A DNA stretch of 64,000 nt. It comes from an uncultured Bryobacterales bacterium. GTDB taxonomy: Bacteria; Acidobacteriota; Terriglobia; Bryobacterales; UBA6623. The notes under the pieces were generated by a model. The model saw only the letters and a list, made by a program, of their open reading frames with translations, was not told the origin of the DNA and searched no databases. This document shows, piece after piece, positions 54,766 to 62,398 of this stretch. Position 1 is the first letter of the stretch. Every line of letters starts with the position of its first letter. The stretch lies in the NCBI GenBank assembly GCA_951813065.1, contig CATOTH010000010.1:248001-312000 (forward strand), given 5' to 3'. Made by a program: the position numbers and the translations under genes.

Positions 54766-55135
54766 ATCCCTATTTATTTCGGCAGTAGGAGGGGGGTTTT
54801 TCTCGTATTAGTTTGACGCTGAAATGCTTGGAAATCAGTTGTAGAGCGGAAATCCGAGAGGGGCGTTGATGGGGCAGTGAGGCAGGTGCAGGAGGAGCAG
54901 CGGGACCGGTTGGAGGGACCCGGATTCTTCTGGCAGTAGTTGTGGCCAGCGAGCGGGTCCGGATGGAACAGGGCCCGTCGCTGTAGGGCCCCGATGGGCC
55001 GGCCTGTGGAGCAGTCAGCCGGTCAGGCCAGTTTTGAGGTGGGCAGGGTGGCGCCGCGGCTCAGGGATGGGGTAAGACACAGGGTGTGGCCCGCACGGTT
55101 GCAGCCGCCGGGCCGTGGTCGGTCCTGCCGTGCAG
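54760..55135. other. Non-coding junction, possible left end of the DUF6431/DDE transposon
   Basis: The IS4 reading frame loses family similarity at TGT (54760-54762), and the following stretch (TGTTGAATCCCTATTTATTT) is AT-rich compared with its surroundings. Tn7- and Mu-like elements begin with TGT, so this is the best candidate for the element's left end. No gene, clear terminal repeat or promoter can be supported in the remaining 370 bases. Confidence 0.3.
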
Positions 55136-55759
55136 ATGCGTTTCGCAACTAACCTGACCGACAAGGAATATGTTAGCCGACGGGCCTGGAATACTGTCAG
55201 CGCTCCGCCGTGTCCGTGGTGCAAGCCGGGCACGTGCGAACTGGCCCCGCACGGGTTTTACCCGCGCGTGAAGCCGCAGGGGGCCTGGATCCGGCGCTTC
55301 ATCTGCCGGACGGTGAAGCGCACAGTGAGCCTGTTGCCGGACTGTTTCGCGGCGTGGGTCCAGGGAACTCTGGAGGAGCAGGAAGAGCCGGTGCGGGTGG
55401 CGGAGAGGGCCGCGACGCAGGCGGCGGCGGTGGAGCAGGTGCGGCCACCCGGGGAGTGCAGTCTGGCGAGCGCACAGCGCTGGCTGCAGCGGCGGATGCG
55501 GTGGGTGGGGGTCCTGCTGGTGGCGGTCAAGGGGCTGTACCCGGAGCGGTTCACGGGGGTGGAGCCGACGTTGGCTGGATTCGGGCAGCAGTTGGGCAGC
55601 GAGACGGTGCTGCGAACGCTGCGGGAGGTGGCGGAGGCGCAGTTGGGGAATCTGCCAGCTCCGGTGGGATTCCGCCGCGTGAGTGTGACGCTGAGAACAG
55701 GGCCCCGGGCGGCAACAAAACAAGCCTCTGGACTGTCTCCACCGCCTGGCAGCGGCTAG
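55136..55759 (+). CDS. DUF6431 transposon-associated zinc-ribbon protein
   Basis: The 207-aa protein contains CPWCKPGTCELAPHGFYPRV followed by WIRRFICRTVKRTVSLLPDC. This is the DUF6431 pattern of a zinc-ribbon DNA-binding domain in small proteins encoded beside integrase-fold transposases. The spacing of one ribbon cysteine pair is altered (CRTVK where CxxC is usual), so metal binding may be weakened. It is followed 46 bases later by the transposase gene. I start at the ATG at 55136; a GTG at 55115 is possible. The role within the transposon is unknown, probably accessory DNA binding. Confidence 0.7.
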   Translation: MRFATNLTDKEYVSRRAWNTVSAPPCPWCKPGTCELAPHGFYPRVKPQGAWIRRFICRTVKRTVSLLPDCFAAWVQGTLEEQEEPVRVAERAATQAAAVEQVRPPGECSLASAQRWLQRRMRWVGVLLVAVKGLYPERFTGVEPTLAGFGQQLGSETVLRTLREVAEAQLGNLPAPVGFRRVSVTLRTGPRAATKQASGLSPPPGSG

Positions 55760-55805
55760 CGTGGGGCCCAACGGCGATTGGGCCGCCCACGGAGGCCCCC
55801 CAGCG

Positions 55806-56605
55806 ATGCCAGCAGACGCAAAGGATCCACGAGAGGCCGTGGCCCTGTTCCGGTTCGGCCTGATTGCACCCGTGCTGCATCTGGCGCCCGGGCCCGAGCG
55901 AGCGGCCGCCCTGCAGCAGATCGCCGACCGCGAGCACGCGATTCCCGGCAGCCGGCGGCGGCGTGTCGCGGTCTCCACACTGCAGACTTGGCGGCGGCGG
56001 CACCAGCAGGGCGGGTTCCAGGCGCTGCACCCGAAGCGGCGTAGCGACAGGAACCAACCGCGGCGCCTGCCGCCGGAGGTGGCCGCCCTGCTGACCGCGA
56101 TCAAGGAGCGCGAGCCGCGGCTGACGGTGAAGGCCGTCATCCGCCAGGCGCACGATTCGGGCCGGGTGCCGGACGGACTGCGCCTGGCTCCCTCGACCGT
56201 CAACCGGCTGCTCAAGCAGGCTGGCCTGATGGAGCGGCCCGCCGAGCAGCCGGCGGGAGGGGACCTGCGGCGCTACCAATGGCGGTTTGCCAACGACCTA
56301 TGGCAAGCGGATGCACTGCACGGCCCGAAGATCGCGGCGGCGGAGCCGGGGCGCAGGCAGGCCAAGGTCTACTTGCTGGCCACGCTGGATGACGCCACCC
56401 GGGTCGTGCCGCACGCGGCCTTCGCCTACTCCGAGAACGCCGACAACTTCCTGCCGTCTTCCGGCAGGCGGTGCTCAAACGGGGTGTGCCGCAACGCCTG
56501 TATTGCGACAACGGATCGACCTTCCGCAGCAAGCAGCTGGAGCTGGTCTGCGCCCAGCTGGGCACCAGTTTGGTGCATGCGCGGGTGTATCACCCATCGG
56601 GGAAG
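55806..56605 (+). pseudogene. Integrase-core (DDE) transposase, piece 1 of 3
   Basis: ATG 55806 opens an N-terminal helical domain, an HTH (RRRVAVSTLQTWRRRHQQGG, FQALHPKRRSDRNQ) and a second helical domain. The RNase-H fold follows with the first catalytic Asp in NDLWQADALHGPKI and VYLLATLDDATRVVPHAAFA. At about 56456 one base is missing: the frame must shift to read FRQAVLKRGVPQRLYCDNGS (second Asp), then QLELVCAQLGTSLVHARVYHPSGK. Similarity stops exactly at the AAG of that last lysine, where the serine-recombinase module begins. The continuation GKIERFF with the third catalytic residue is at 59913. Confidence 0.85.
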
Positions 56606-56614
56606 TCAGTGGTT

Positions 56615-58711
56615 TCATGATGCGTCCCTTCCGAACTGTTGTGCGGCGTCCGTCGGCTCCGCCCCTCGCTGATCGTAACCTGCCGGCAGCTTGTACATGC
56701 TGCGGGGCTTCTTCGCGGCCTTGATTTGGTCGCAAAGAATCCGGCCCTGCCGAGCGAGCGCTTGCACGCTCCAGCAGGGCAGCCCGAGTTGGCTGGCGAG
56801 TTCGCTGACGGTCACGTAGCCCTGCGCGCGCAGCTGCTCCCGGCGGCGCTGCAGATGCCCCTTCATCGCGACCCGCTGGCGTAGCCGGTAGACATGCCGC
56901 AGGGTGTACGGCGCCCCGTTCCACAGGCGGTGCCCGGCCTGGTTGAGCAGTTCGGCAGCCTCGGCGTCGGAATGCGTGTCCAGGGCCGCGTCCAAGGCGG
57001 CCACCGCAGCGGGACAGAGAGGGTACTTCAGCTGCCGCGGCCGGTTCAGCTGGACCTGATCGAGCGTCAGCGCCTTGCCGCCGCGCAGGCGCAGGTCGAC
57101 GCGGACCTCGTAGCCCGCGCGAGTCAGCGTGGCGTCCTCGACCAGCAGCCGCAGCAGCCGCTTGCGGTCGGCGTGGTCGGTTGTCGGCGCGTCCCACACC
57201 TGAGCGAAGTCGCGGGCCAGCTCCTCGATGCGCCGCAGCTGTTCGGCTGACATCTCCGCGTCGCGGGCCGCCTGCCGCTCCTCGCGTTCCCGCCCGGCCT
57301 CCTCCAGCTCCCGCAGGCGCTCGTTCCAGGCGGCCTCCAGCGGGGCCGCCACCAGGCGGTTGACCGGGTCCGCCGCATAGTAGCGCCTCTGGGCCAGCTC
57401 GGCCTCATAGACCAGCCGCTCGATGCGCAGGGCGCGCTGCGCGTCCGCCTCGGCGAAGTCAGCCCGCACTTGCTCCTGCACGGCCAGCGCGAGCGCAATG
57501 TTCTCGCCGTTCATCGCCCCGACCGCGAACCGCCCGACCGCGGCGTCGACGGCCTCCGCGCGGATCCACAGGCAGCCCTTCTCGCCCTTCCGCACGGTCG
57601 CCTCCTTGCAGGTGTAGTGCACTTGCGCAGGCTGGTTCCGATCCGGCCGCGCCCGGCTGTATTTCACGTTCAGGCGGCCACCGCACTGGCCGCACAGCGC
57701 GATGCCCTGCAACAACGCCGCCCCGTTCCGCGGCGCGCTGAGGCGGGCCGGGTTGGCGGCGAAGCAGCTCCCGTTGCGGGCCAGAGTCGCGAGGTTGCGG
57801 CCGTACTCCTCCCAGTCGATGAAGCCGACATGGTGGCCGGGGATGCACACCTCCCACTCGTCCAGCGGCAGCGTCCGGTAGCGGACGCTGCCGTCGGCCT
57901 GGCGCAGGGTGCGGGTCTGGCCGTAGGCGAAGGCCCCCGCGTAGGCGGGATTCCTGAGAATGCGCCGGATCTTGGGGTGGTCGGGCAGGTTCCAGCGCAG
58001 CACGCCGCGGCAGGGCCCGGTGCGGGCGCGGTGCGGCAGCAGGATGTTCTCGTCGCGGAACCACTTCACGACTTGCATCGCCGAGCCCTTGTCACGGAAG
58101 GCCGTGAACACGCGGCGGATCGCCGCGACCACCTGGCGGTCGGGGTCGAACACGACCTGGCCGTCCTCGTCGTAGACCAGCCCCAGCGGCAGCGGCACGC
58201 GCAGCTCGCCGCGGGCCGCCTTGCTGCGCTGCCCGCCCAGCAGGCGGGCGCGGATGCCCGCCAGCTCGAATTCACTGAGACTGCCCTTGATGTCGAGCAG
58301 CAGCTTGTCCGAACTGTCGTTGGGGTCGTGCACGCCGTACTCGTCGAGGATCAGCGTGTCGGCGAGGCGGGCGAACTGCACCAGCTGGGCCCAGTCGCAG
58401 TTGTCGCGGGCCAGCCGCGAAACCTCCAGGCAGAGCACGATGCCGATCTCTCCGGCGGCGATGCGGGCGGTCAAGTCGCGGAAGCCGCTGCGGTTGGCGG
58501 CATACGCCCCCGACAGGCCCTGGTCGTCGTCGATCAGGCGAATGCGGTCCTCGCTCCAGCCCAGCGCGATCGCCGAGCGGCGCAGGTCGTACTGGCGGTG
58601 CGTGCTCTCGGTGTTGCAGGCGACTTGCTTGAGTGAGGACTGGCGGATGTACAGGCAGGCCTCGCGGGCGAGGTGGCGCGGCTTGACCTTGCCGGCGGCG
58701 GTTTCAAGCAT
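56615..58711 (-). CDS. Large serine recombinase
   Basis: The 698-aa protein starts at ATG 58711 with AAGGAG six bases upstream. The resolvase domain begins ACLYIRQSSLKQVACNTEST with catalytic Ser25 in YxRxS, and continues with GIVLCLEVSRLARDNCDWAQ and LLLDIKGSLSEFELAGIRAR. A recombinase domain follows (HPKIRRILRNPAYAGAFAYG), then the zinc ribbon (CGQCGGRLNVKYSR ... YTCK), a long coiled coil (AQRRYYAADPVNRLVAAPLE, LEEAGREREERQAARDAEMS) and an extra HTH-like C-terminus (YVTVSELASQLGLPCWSVQA). It would mediate integration and excision of the module. Confidence 0.92.
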   Translation of the reverse strand: MLETAAGKVKPRHLAREACLYIRQSSLKQVACNTESTHRQYDLRRSAIALGWSEDRIRLIDDDQGLSGAYAANRSGFRDLTARIAAGEIGIVLCLEVSRLARDNCDWAQLVQFARLADTLILDEYGVHDPNDSSDKLLLDIKGSLSEFELAGIRARLLGGQRSKAARGELRVPLPLGLVYDEDGQVVFDPDRQVVAAIRRVFTAFRDKGSAMQVVKWFRDENILLPHRARTGPCRGVLRWNLPDHPKIRRILRNPAYAGAFAYGQTRTLRQADGSVRYRTLPLDEWEVCIPGHHVGFIDWEEYGRNLATLARNGSCFAANPARLSAPRNGAALLQGIALCGQCGGRLNVKYSRARPDRNQPAQVHYTCKEATVRKGEKGCLWIRAEAVDAAVGRFAVGAMNGENIALALAVQEQVRADFAEADAQRALRIERLVYEAELAQRRYYAADPVNRLVAAPLEAAWNERLRELEEAGREREERQAARDAEMSAEQLRRIEELARDFAQVWDAPTTDHADRKRLLRLLVEDATLTRAGYEVRVDLRLRGGKALTLDQVQLNRPRQLKYPLCPAAVAALDAALDTHSDAEAAELLNQAGHRLWNGAPYTLRHVYRLRQRVAMKGHLQRRREQLRAQGYVTVSELASQLGLPCWSVQALARQGRILCDQIKAAKKPRSMYKLPAGYDQRGAEPTDAAQQFGRDAS

Positions 58712-58973
58712 GGGAGTCTCCTTGCGGGGCGCACAGCAGTGCGCGGATCTGGCGGGCCGCCTCGGCCACGGCGGTCGGGGCCGAGGCGGCCCGTGCCGCG
58801 CCATCCGAGCGGGGCTCGGCAGCCGGGGCCGGCGCGGGGCGCGCGGCGGTCAGGGCCAAGGTCGCCGCCAGACCGTGCCAGCGGAACGTGGCCAGCGCCC
58901 GGCTGTCGTGGCTGGCCAGCCACTGCCAGCGCCAGCGCTCGTAGCGCCCGCTGGCATCGGCACCCCAGTTCAT
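58704..58973 (-). CDS. 89-aa accessory protein of the recombinase module
   Basis: Reads MNWGADASGRYERWRWQWLA, continuing SHDSRALATFRWHGLAATLA, then an alanine- and proline-rich linker and VAEAARQIRALLCAPQGDSHA. The ATG overlaps the HTH stop (TGATG) and the stop lies inside the recombinase start region (8-base overlap), so it is translationally locked between them. It is tryptophan-rich at the N-terminus. No family is recognised; an accessory or directionality role is a guess from position. Confidence 0.6.
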   Translation of the reverse strand: MNWGADASGRYERWRWQWLASHDSRALATFRWHGLAATLALTAARPAPAPAAEPRSDGAARAASAPTAVAEAARQIRALLCAPQGDSHA

Positions 58974-59488
58974 CAGGGGCGCTCCGAGCGTTTTTTTTCG
59001 CGGCGCGCAAGCGCCTTCTCGAGGCCGCGCGGGTGCAGCCGGACGCCGAAGCGCTGTTCGATCAGCGCAACCAGCGTGGCACTGGAGGTGCGGCCGTGCG
59101 CGGCCCGGTAGTCGTCGACAAAGTCCAGCATCGCGGGCGTGATCTTGTGCGGGCCGCGGGGGCCGCGCCGCTCGGGGATGAGGCCCCGCAGGCCGTCCCG
59201 GGCGAAGGCCTTGACGGCCCGGAAGCAGGTCGGCAGGGAGACGCCGAAGCGCTCGGCGGCCTTGGCCAGCGTGAGCTTGTCGAAGTGGACGCGACGGACC
59301 ATTTCGTAGCGCACCTGCAGGATGTCGCGAGGATCGAAGAACTCGCTTTGGTCGAAGCGCGGATCGCGGACACGTTCGGGATGCGGGTTGAGCAGGCCGG
59401 CTTGGCGGAGGCGTGCGTCCTTGTCGGAGGGTGGGGGCGCGGAGTCTGGCATGGCTGGCATGGGTAGATGGGCAGGGAGGAATTTCAT
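58973..59488 (-). CDS. Helix-turn-helix protein of the recombinase module
   Basis: The 171-aa protein has a Helix_turn_helix domain: FFDPRDILQVRYEMVRRVHF, LTLAKAAERFGVSLPTCFRA, VKAFARDGLRGLIPERRGPR. A winged helix follows: HKITPAMLDFVDDYRAAHGR, SATLVALIEQRFGVRLHPRG. The arrangement resembles the DNA-binding N-terminus of IS630/IS481-type transposases without the catalytic domain. It probably binds element DNA or regulates the operon. The first ATG (59488) is two bases from a TATAAT, so if that -10 is used, translation must start at a later methionine (59461 or 59452). Confidence 0.75.
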   Translation of the reverse strand: MKFLPAHLPMPAMPDSAPPPSDKDARLRQAGLLNPHPERVRDPRFDQSEFFDPRDILQVRYEMVRRVHFDKLTLAKAAERFGVSLPTCFRAVKAFARDGLRGLIPERRGPRGPHKITPAMLDFVDDYRAAHGRTSSATLVALIEQRFGVRLHPRGLEKALARREKKRSERP

Positions 59489-59490
59489 AA

Positions 59491-59496
59491 ATTATA
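59491..59496 (-). promoter_or_regulatory. Candidate -10 box inside the recombinase module
   Basis: The minus strand reads TATAAT (full consensus) in an AT-rich gap of 98 bases between the DUF5372 and HTH genes. No convincing -35 is found. Its closeness to the annotated HTH start argues for a shorter HTH protein if it is active. Confidence 0.4.
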
Positions 59497-59586
59497 ACGC
59501 ACCACAGGGGCCAGTCTGGGCAGAAATCCCCTGTAATTTGGCTATTAGCGGCAGATAGCGCCCTAATTTCTGAAAAATAACCATAC

Positions 59587-59856
59587 TTATTTATGATCAT
59601 ACGATGCCCCCCTCTGCAGCAACGCATCCACAACCGCCCGCAACTCGAGCAGATCGTCGACACGCCACGGCGAGCGCCCCGCCGAGGCGCGTTCGAAATC
59701 GTCCGCCAGCCGGTAGCTCGTCCATGCAAGCGGAAGCGTAAGCAGGGTTTCGTCCTCCCGCACGCAGCGCACCAGGCGCACGCCGCCGGTCGTCAATCGG
59801 GAGTAGAACGGAAACGATCGCCCGCGCAGCGGATGGTGCGGATGGGTGATGACCAC
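59587..59856 (-). CDS. DUF5372 protein of the recombinase module
   Basis: The 89-aa protein reads MVITHPHHPLRGRSFPFYSR, then LVRCVREDETLLTLPLAWTS, the pattern of DUF5372 (ITHPxHPLxGxxF ... PLxWT), small proteins found next to serine recombinases and integrase-fold transposases. The start is GTG at 59856. The fold is probably a small beta barrel like those of Mu-transposase C-terminal domains. It is the first gene of the module, 53 bases from its right edge. Confidence 0.7.
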   Translation of the reverse strand: MVITHPHHPLRGRSFPFYSRLTTGGVRLVRCVREDETLLTLPLAWTSYRLADDFERASAGRSPWRVDDLLELRAVVDALLQRGASYDHK

Positions 59857-59909
59857 CTCATCCGGACTCCCCGCTTGTTCGGGCTGGCCCGCTTTCGGGA
59901 ACTTTTGAT

Positions 59910-60041
59910 AAGGGCAAGATCGAAAGATTTTTTCGTCGAGTCCGCGCCGAGTTGTTGCCCACCTTGCGTCCCGAGGACTATGCCAGCCTGGCGGCCTTGA
60001 ACCGCCGTCTCGCCGCCTGGATCGAAGGCGAGTACCACCAT
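59910..60041 (+). pseudogene. Integrase-core (DDE) transposase, piece 2 of 3
   Basis: The frame reads KGKIERFFRRVRAELLPTLR then PEDYASLAALNRRLAAWIEG and EYHH. GKIERFF carries the third catalytic residue (Glu) and continues piece 1 without gap or overlap. Similarity ends at CACCAT (60036-60041), where the RIT element begins. The next residues of the family pattern, a PHxGL segment, are found at 63485. There is no start codon of its own. Confidence 0.85.
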
Positions 60042-60061
60042 AAATGTTGCGCGCAACATTT
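60042..60061. repeat. 20-bp perfect palindrome at the left RIT border
   Basis: AAATGTTGCGCGCAACATTT is self-complementary over all 20 bases and lies directly inside the left border, outside the 108-bp inverted repeat. Its half-site TGTTGCG recurs within the inverted repeat. It has no counterpart at the right border, so the two ends are not equivalent. Confidence 0.85.
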
Positions 60062-60063
60062 GC

Positions 60064-60171
60064 GGTGACATGTTGCGGTGCGGGGAATGTTGCGACGCGC
60101 CGGAATGCGCTTGTCTCTCAGCGGTGAAGCCGGACTCTCCGCAACATTCCTTTCTGCGCTCAGAGTGACCG
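60064..60171 (+). repeat. Left 108-bp inverted repeat of the RIT element
   Basis: Begins GGTGACATGTTGCGGTGCGG and ends CTCAGAGTGACCG. It matches the reverse complement of 63375-63482 at every position but one (C at 60095 against T). It contains an internal inverted pair GGAATGTTGCG (60084-60094) and CGCAACATTCC (60140-60150), likely recombinase-binding arms. Confidence 0.95.
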
Positions 60172-60206
60172 ATGATCGTCGTTTTGAATTCCAAGGAGAG
60201 ACGATC

Positions 60207-61451
60207 ATGTTCGACAATCTGTTCAAATGTCCCGATACGATTGAGGCGTACAGCTCGGCGCCGCTTGCCGATGAGCGGCTGAGCTTTCTGCACCATCTAC
60301 GGGAATCCGGATCCGGGACAACCTCCCTGCGGCATCATGCGTGCAGCCAGCTACGCCTGGTTCGGCTCCTGGAACTGACCGACGACCAGTCGGTCAGCGT
60401 TGTCCGGATCGAGGCCGCGGTCCGTTCGGCTGGGGGCGGATCAGGATTTCCCCGACAGGCGTCGGCCAGTGTCATCAAGGTTTTTGTTGCTAACGCCGTG
60501 CGGTGGATGCGGTTCCTCGGTCGGCTGGAAGAGCCGGGAGCGGTGCGCCACTCCCATGCCGTCGAACTCGATGTCTGGGTGGACTGGATGCGCCGAGACC
60601 GCGGGCTCTCGCAGACAACCGTCGGTGCTCTACGTCGGGTCGTCGAAGACTTCTTCGACCGGCTTGCTCCGAGCGGCACCGTCCTGTCTGCAATCACCAT
60701 CTCCGACATCGACCGAACATGCGCCGCATGGTACGCCGAGAGACAGCTCGGCCGGAGGACGCGGAACATCTACGCGCGGCGTCTTCGCGCTTTCTTCCTC
60801 TTCGCAGAATCCCGCGGCTTGTGCACACCGGACCTGTCCGTGGCGATCGTGCCGCCCCGGGTGTATGCGGAGACCGGGATCCCGCGCGGGTTCGCCCGCG
60901 GCGATGTCCTTCGCCTGCTGGCCACGACCGAGGGCGACCAGCCGTCCGATATCCGCGACCGGGCCATGCTGATGCTGTTGATCACCTACGGTCTCCGGTC
61001 CGGCGAGGTCGCCGGCCTGCGGCTTGACGATGTCGACTGGCTGGAGGAGACGCTTCGCGTCCGCTGCCCGAAGCCGGGAACCACGCGTCTCCTTCCGCTC
61101 TCGCCCGCTGCCGGACACGCGCTCCTGCGCTATCTTCGCGAGGTCCGTCCCCGACATCCTGACCGGACCCTGTTCCTCACCCTCAAGGCCCCGTTCCAGG
61201 CGATCGACAGTCGTGCTTGCTCCGGTGTCGTCAGGCGTCGCGCAGACCGCCTCGGCATACGGGCACCGTGTCGCGGGGCGCATGCGCTGCGCCATGCGGC
61301 AGCCCAGCACCTTCTCGACCAGGGGATGTCGATGAAGGTGATCGGAGACTATCTCGGCCACCGCAGCCCCTCCACCACGGCGATCTACGCAAGAATCGAT
61401 CTCAAGGCCCTGCGCGAGGTTGCGGATTGCGATCCGGGAGACCTGTCATGA
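60207..61451 (+). CDS. ritA: RIT tyrosine recombinase A
   Basis: The 414-aa protein starts at ATG 60207 with AAGGAG eight bases upstream. An N-terminal SAM-like core-binding domain is followed by the catalytic domain with first Arg in TYGLRSGEVAGLRLDDVDW, the HxLRH box HALRHAAAQHLLDQG, and DYLGHRSPSTTAIYARI with the final His and nucleophilic Tyr. All catalytic residues are visible. It is the first of three recombinases, and its stop overlaps the next ATG (ATGA). In RIT elements the three proteins act together, but the division of labour is unknown. Confidence 0.9.
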   Translation: MFDNLFKCPDTIEAYSSAPLADERLSFLHHLRESGSGTTSLRHHACSQLRLVRLLELTDDQSVSVVRIEAAVRSAGGGSGFPRQASASVIKVFVANAVRWMRFLGRLEEPGAVRHSHAVELDVWVDWMRRDRGLSQTTVGALRRVVEDFFDRLAPSGTVLSAITISDIDRTCAAWYAERQLGRRTRNIYARRLRAFFLFAESRGLCTPDLSVAIVPPRVYAETGIPRGFARGDVLRLLATTEGDQPSDIRDRAMLMLLITYGLRSGEVAGLRLDDVDWLEETLRVRCPKPGTTRLLPLSPAAGHALLRYLREVRPRHPDRTLFLTLKAPFQAIDSRACSGVVRRRADRLGIRAPCRGAHALRHAAAQHLLDQGMSMKVIGDYLGHRSPSTTAIYARIDLKALREVADCDPGDLS

Positions 61452-62398
61452 CTCTGGGCGAGGCCATCGACACGTACATCCTCTGGCGGCGATCCCACGG
61501 CACGAAGTTCGACGACGGTGCCAGGATACTGCGTCGGTTCCTGAAGGGGGTCGATGCGGATGCCCCCTGCGATGCGGTCACGAGGGACGCGGTCCGTACC
61601 TTCCTCGCAGGGACCCGACCGCCGACCAGCTACCGGAATGCCAAGTACACTGCTCTGTCTGGATTGTACCGCTTTGCCATCAGTCGCGGCCACGCGACCC
61701 GGTTTCCGCTGCCCGAACGGGAGAGCGAGCCGAGGGCATCGGCGCCCCTGCCGCCCTACATTTACACTGGGGACGAAGTTCGGCGTCTTCTCGGCTCGAC
61801 CGCAGCCTCCCGCGCCCGTGCAAGGCAACTGGACGGCGACACCCTAAGGACCTTGATCCTGCTGCTGCACGGATCCGGACTGCGCAGCGGCGAAGCGCTC
61901 CGACTCACGCTCGCGGATGTCGACCTTGATGACGCGGTGCTCACCGTTCGCGATTCGAAGTTCTACAAGTCGCGCCTGGTTCCGGTCGGGGAACGGCTCG
62001 CCCATGTGTTGCGCGACCACGCCGCCAGGCGCCTGCGGCGCCCGCAGCCGGAGGGACGGGATTCGGCCTTCCTCGCGAACCGTGACGGAACACCCCTGTT
62101 GGCGGGAGTCGTCAGGAATGTCTTCGCCAAGCTGCTCCGCGATGCCGGGATCGGCGGCGGGGACAGCAGGTGCCGGGGTCCCTGCCTGCATTCGTTCCGG
62201 CACGGATTCGCCGTCGGACGGCTGAACGCCTGGTACCGGCAGGGCGCCGACGTGCAGCGACTGTTGCCGGTGCTCTCCACCTACCTCGGTCACAGGAACC
62301 CGGCCGGAACCCAAGTCTACCTGAGCATGACCCCGGAAAGGCTCGTTCAGGCATCGCTCCGCTATGAACACTACATGAAGGGAGATCAAGATGCGTGA
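61448..62398 (+). CDS. ritB: RIT tyrosine recombinase B
   Basis: The 316-aa protein has a core-binding domain (LGEAIDTYILWRRSHGTKFD) and a catalytic domain with LLHGSGLRSGEALRLTLADV (first Arg), CLHSFRHGFAVGRLNAW (HxxR) and TYLGHRNPAGTQVYLSM (His and Tyr). It is shorter than ritA. The start overlaps ritA by four bases and the end overlaps ritC by eight, so the trio is translated as one unit. The ATG at 61448 is chosen because the longer open frame upstream lies inside ritA in another frame. Confidence 0.9.
   Translation: MTLGEAIDTYILWRRSHGTKFDDGARILRRFLKGVDADAPCDAVTRDAVRTFLAGTRPPTSYRNAKYTALSGLYRFAISRGHATRFPLPERESEPRASAPLPPYIYTGDEVRRLLGSTAASRARARQLDGDTLRTLILLLHGSGLRSGEALRLTLADVDLDDAVLTVRDSKFYKSRLVPVGERLAHVLRDHAARRLRRPQPEGRDSAFLANRDGTPLLAGVVRNVFAKLLRDAGIGGGDSRCRGPCLHSFRHGFAVGRLNAWYRQGADVQRLLPVLSTYLGHRNPAGTQVYLSMTPERLVQASLRYEHYMKGDQDA

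Larger units (their letters stand above)
56606..59909. mobile_element. Serine-recombinase module inserted in the DDE transposase gene
   Basis: About 3.3 kb interrupting HPSGK/GKIERFF of the transposase. AAG occurs at both edges (56603-56605 and 59910-59912) and could be the crossover core. All four genes are on the minus strand: DUF5372 protein, HTH protein, 89-aa protein, large serine recombinase, with the last three overlapping. The stop codon of the recombinase lies nine bases from the left edge. No cargo gene is present, so this looks like a minimal self-mobilising unit. Confidence 0.7.

Noticed and set aside
53205-54788. 527-codon frame in another phase of the DUF4338-IS4 gene
   Set aside because: Its composition is alanine, glycine and arginine runs typical of an out-of-phase reading; the true frame shows clear transposase motifs.
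56451-56460. Programmed ribosomal frameshift in the DDE transposase
   Set aside because: The site CTGCCGTCTTCC has no slippery heptamer, and the gene is broken by two insertions anyway; a single-base deletion is more likely.
60078-60206. Longer ritA starting inside the left inverted repeat
   Set aside because: The ATG at 60207 has a good ribosome site, and the upstream residues are just translated inverted repeat.
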